Part shown: one piece after another, positions 16,255 to 17,561 of the stretch
Layout of the letters: each line of letters opens with the position of its first letter
How positions within the stretch are numbered: the first letter of the stretch is position 1
Source: an uncultured Clostridium sp.
GTDB taxonomy: Bacteria; Bacillota; Clostridia; TANB77; CAG-508
DNA length: 17,561 nucleotides
Assembly: GCA_945874585.1 (NCBI GenBank)
Contig: CAMCHB010000013.1
Location: 1-17,561 of the forward strand
Direction of reading: 5' to 3'
The notes under the pieces: generated by a model
The model's database searches: none
The model's input: only the letters and a program-made list of their open reading frames with translations
Told to the model about the DNA's origin: nothing
Position numbers and translations under genes: made by a program

Positions 16255-16930
16255 TGTTTTCCTTCATCCTTTCTGCTTGTGATTTGCGAAGGTATAAAGG
16301 CAATAGCGTATCGGCATTGACGACATTTTCTTGTGCAATGTGGGAAAGGCTGGCTTTCCAAACATGGGAAGCTAATAAATCATTTTGCTCACTAAAAAAC
16401 GCATTGTTAGGATTATAATCTTGAATTGTTTTTTGATGCAATATACTACCATTTCCGACAAAAGTAATAGGCTTATGGTACGAAGCTAACTTTTCTAAAA
16501 CAATATGAATATCATCTGCCATCAGTTCATCAATTGCTTGGTGCTTGTCGTCCCATAAACCGGCATAGACTTGGTCATTTCTGGCATCGACCAAAGAGGC
16601 TATCCAAGTGGATGGCTTTTCAATGGCGTAAGCCAATCCTTCTAAAGATGAAATAGCACAAATAGGTTTTCCTGTAATTTGCGCGATTGCTTTGATGGTA
16701 GCAATTCCAATACGAATACCAGTAAAAGAACCAGGACCGATGTCACAGGCAAAATAGTCAATGTCTTTTAAATCCAACTGACAGTCTTTTAAAGTTTGCT
16801 CAATTAACGGCATTAAATGTTCAGAGTGTGTGCGGGCATTACGGATGTAATTCTCTTTTTGTATGTGTGTTTCGTTACCAACACAGACAGAACAGATATC
16901 ACTTGATGTACTAATACTAAGTATGTTCAT
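16244..16930 (-). CDS. tsaB: TsaB, tRNA threonylcarbamoyladenosine (t6A) synthesis protein
   Basis: Non-catalytic partner of TsaD in transferring threonylcarbamoyl to A37 of ANN-decoding tRNAs. The 228-residue protein has the ASKHA-fold start MNILSISTSS, the NARTHSEHLMPLI segment (31-43), the GPGSFTGIRIG motif (65-75) and ISSLEGLAYA (93-102). It lacks the metal-binding histidines of TsaD, as expected. Its ATG lies 14 bases inside the end of tsaE. GGAGG is found 12 bases upstream, a long spacing suggesting translational coupling; the nearer ATG at 5 bases after GGAGGTC runs straight into a stop. tsaD is not present in this window. Confidence 0.95.
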   Translation of the reverse strand: MNILSISTSSDICSVCVGNETHIQKENYIRNARTHSEHLMPLIEQTLKDCQLDLKDIDYFACDIGPGSFTGIRIGIATIKAIAQITGKPICAISSLEGLAYAIEKPSTWIASLVDARNDQVYAGLWDDKHQAIDELMADDIHIVLEKLASYHKPITFVGNGSILHQKTIQDYNPNNAFFSEQNDLLASHVWKASLSHIAQENVVNADTLLPLYLRKSQAERMKENSGK

Positions 16931-17402
16931 TTTTACATATGACCTCCATTATTTTTTGAAATCTTTCACCCTTTGGCTCAAGGGTTAGGATTCTTTTATG
17001 TTCATTTTGTTCATCTTTTTCGAAATGAATTTTGAGATAGGTTGGGGGAAGTATTTCTTCGATCAATTCACCCCATTCAATGATGCAAATGCCATTTTGG
17101 AAATATTCGTCTCCACCCATTGCATAGAATTCATCAACATCTGCTAAGCGGTACACATCAAAATGATAAATAGCAACAGATTTGGAATGATACTCATTGA
17201 CAATTGTGAAGGTGGGACTGGAGATTTCATTTTCTAATCCATAATGTTGCAAAAATCCCTGAGTAAATTTTGTTTTTCCAGCACCTAAATCACCAGATAA
17301 AATGACGATATCACCTTTTTTTAAATAGCCAGCTAAGCGATTAGCAAAGCAAAGTGTATCATTTTCGCTGTTTGAAATAAATTGCAACTCAAATCCCTCC
17401 AT
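16917..17402 (-). CDS. tsaE: TsaE, ATPase of tRNA t6A synthesis
   Basis: P-loop ATPase that cycles the TsaB-TsaD complex during t6A37 formation. The 161-residue protein shows Walker A GDLGAGKT (37-44), the SPTFTIVNEY switch-like segment (62-71), HFDVYRL (80-86) and IIEWGE (107-112), all diagnostic for the family. Two starts are possible. The ATG at 17402 has AGGA six bases before it. A TTG at 17387 (codon 6) has a better GGAGGG seven bases before it, though that motif lies inside the first five codons of the longer form. The ATG is kept because it is the stronger codon. First gene of the four-gene minus-strand operon. Confidence 0.95.
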   Translation of the reverse strand: MEGFELQFISNSENDTLCFANRLAGYLKKGDIVILSGDLGAGKTKFTQGFLQHYGLENEISSPTFTIVNEYHSKSVAIYHFDVYRLADVDEFYAMGGDEYFQNGICIIEWGELIEEILPPTYLKIHFEKDEQNEHKRILTLEPKGERFQKIMEVICKNEHT

Positions 17403-17422
17403 TCCTATTCCTGCTAAAAGTT

Positions 17423-17451
17423 ATTTTATATTAGTGAAAACTATTTGTAAA
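17423..17451 (-). promoter_or_regulatory. Predicted promoter of the tsaE-tsaB-rimI-lon-like operon
   Basis: On the minus strand TTTACA (17451-17446) and TAAAAT (17428-17423) are 17 bp apart; each matches five of six consensus bases. Expected initiation near 17416 leaves a leader of about 14 bases containing AGGA before the ATG at 17402. Confidence 0.5.
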
Positions 17452-17461
17452 TACTTTCACT
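17433..17461. promoter_or_regulatory. Inverted repeat AGTGAAA-N15-TTTCACT over the tsaE promoter
   Basis: Seven-base perfect arms (17433-17439 and 17455-17461) flank 15 bp containing the -35 box and most of the spacer of the predicted minus-strand promoter. The position suits an operator, but there is no recognised match to a known regulator and chance is possible in DNA this AT-rich. Confidence 0.3.
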
Positions 17462-17530
17462 AAAAAAGTATGGAAAAGTTGAAAAATAAATATTTTTTGG
17501 TAAAAATTTTATAAAAATAAGGAAAAATCT

Positions 17531-17559
17531 TTGCAAATGTTTACATAATGCATCATAAT
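17531..17559 (+). promoter_or_regulatory. Possible divergent promoter reading out of the right edge
   Basis: TTGCAA (17531-17536) and CATAAT (17554-17559) are 17 bp apart on the plus strand. No plus-strand gene start is visible in the last 160 bases, so any gene served would lie beyond the window. The rest of 17462-17561 is AT-rich with no other feature seen. Confidence 0.3.
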
Positions 17560-17561
17560 AG

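Overview
The window is AT-rich chromosomal DNA from a low-GC Gram-positive bacterium (Bacillota). The main clues are a PolC-type replicative polymerase with the PHP/DEDD-exonuclease insertion layout, the block ylxM-ffh-rpsP-khpA-rimM-trmD-rplS, and strong AGGAGG ribosome binding sites. TGA is used as a stop (end of rimM), so the genetic code looks standard rather than mycoplasma-like. I cannot name a genus. Almost every gene is a conserved housekeeping gene. I see no mobile element, CRISPR array, tRNA, rRNA or prophage gene.

Left part (1-8383), plus strand: the 3' nine-tenths of polC runs in from outside the window. It is followed 17 bp later by an Fe-S-dependent rRNA uracil-5-methyltransferase (rlmD). 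A good extended -10 promoter then precedes a two-domain GT2-GT4 glycosyltransferase, and gpmA (phosphoglycerate mutase) follows. A bidirectional hairpin terminator closes this block and overlaps the last codons of the convergent RluA-family pseudouridine synthase gene.

Middle part (8344-13387): the pseudouridine synthase (minus) and ylxM (plus) diverge from a 128-bp region. That region holds a promoter for each gene and a TGCAAA-N3-TTTGCA palindrome between them. The ylxM operon encodes signal recognition particle components (YlxM, Ffh), ribosomal proteins bS16 and bL19, the RNA-binding protein KhpA, the 30S maturation factor RimM and the tRNA m1G37 methyltransferase TrmD. It ends in a clean terminator that also serves the convergent minus-strand operon.

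Right part (13350-17561), minus strand: a four-gene operon reads tsaE-tsaB-rimI-lon-like. TsaE and TsaB belong to the tRNA t6A37 synthesis machinery, RimI is an N-acetyltransferase, and the last gene is a Lon-type protease of the AAA_32 class. The operon starts at a promoter near 17423-17451 that has an inverted repeat lying over it. The final 100 bases may hold a divergent promoter for a gene beyond the right edge.

The common theme is translation and its quality control: rRNA and tRNA modification, ribosome assembly, SRP targeting and proteolysis. I found no convincing undescribed system. The points worth a second look are small-scale: an apparently leaderless start, shared or overlapping terminators, a repeat-bearing acidic tail on bL19, the tandem glycosyltransferase, and a Lon-like gene placed downstream of the t6A genes.
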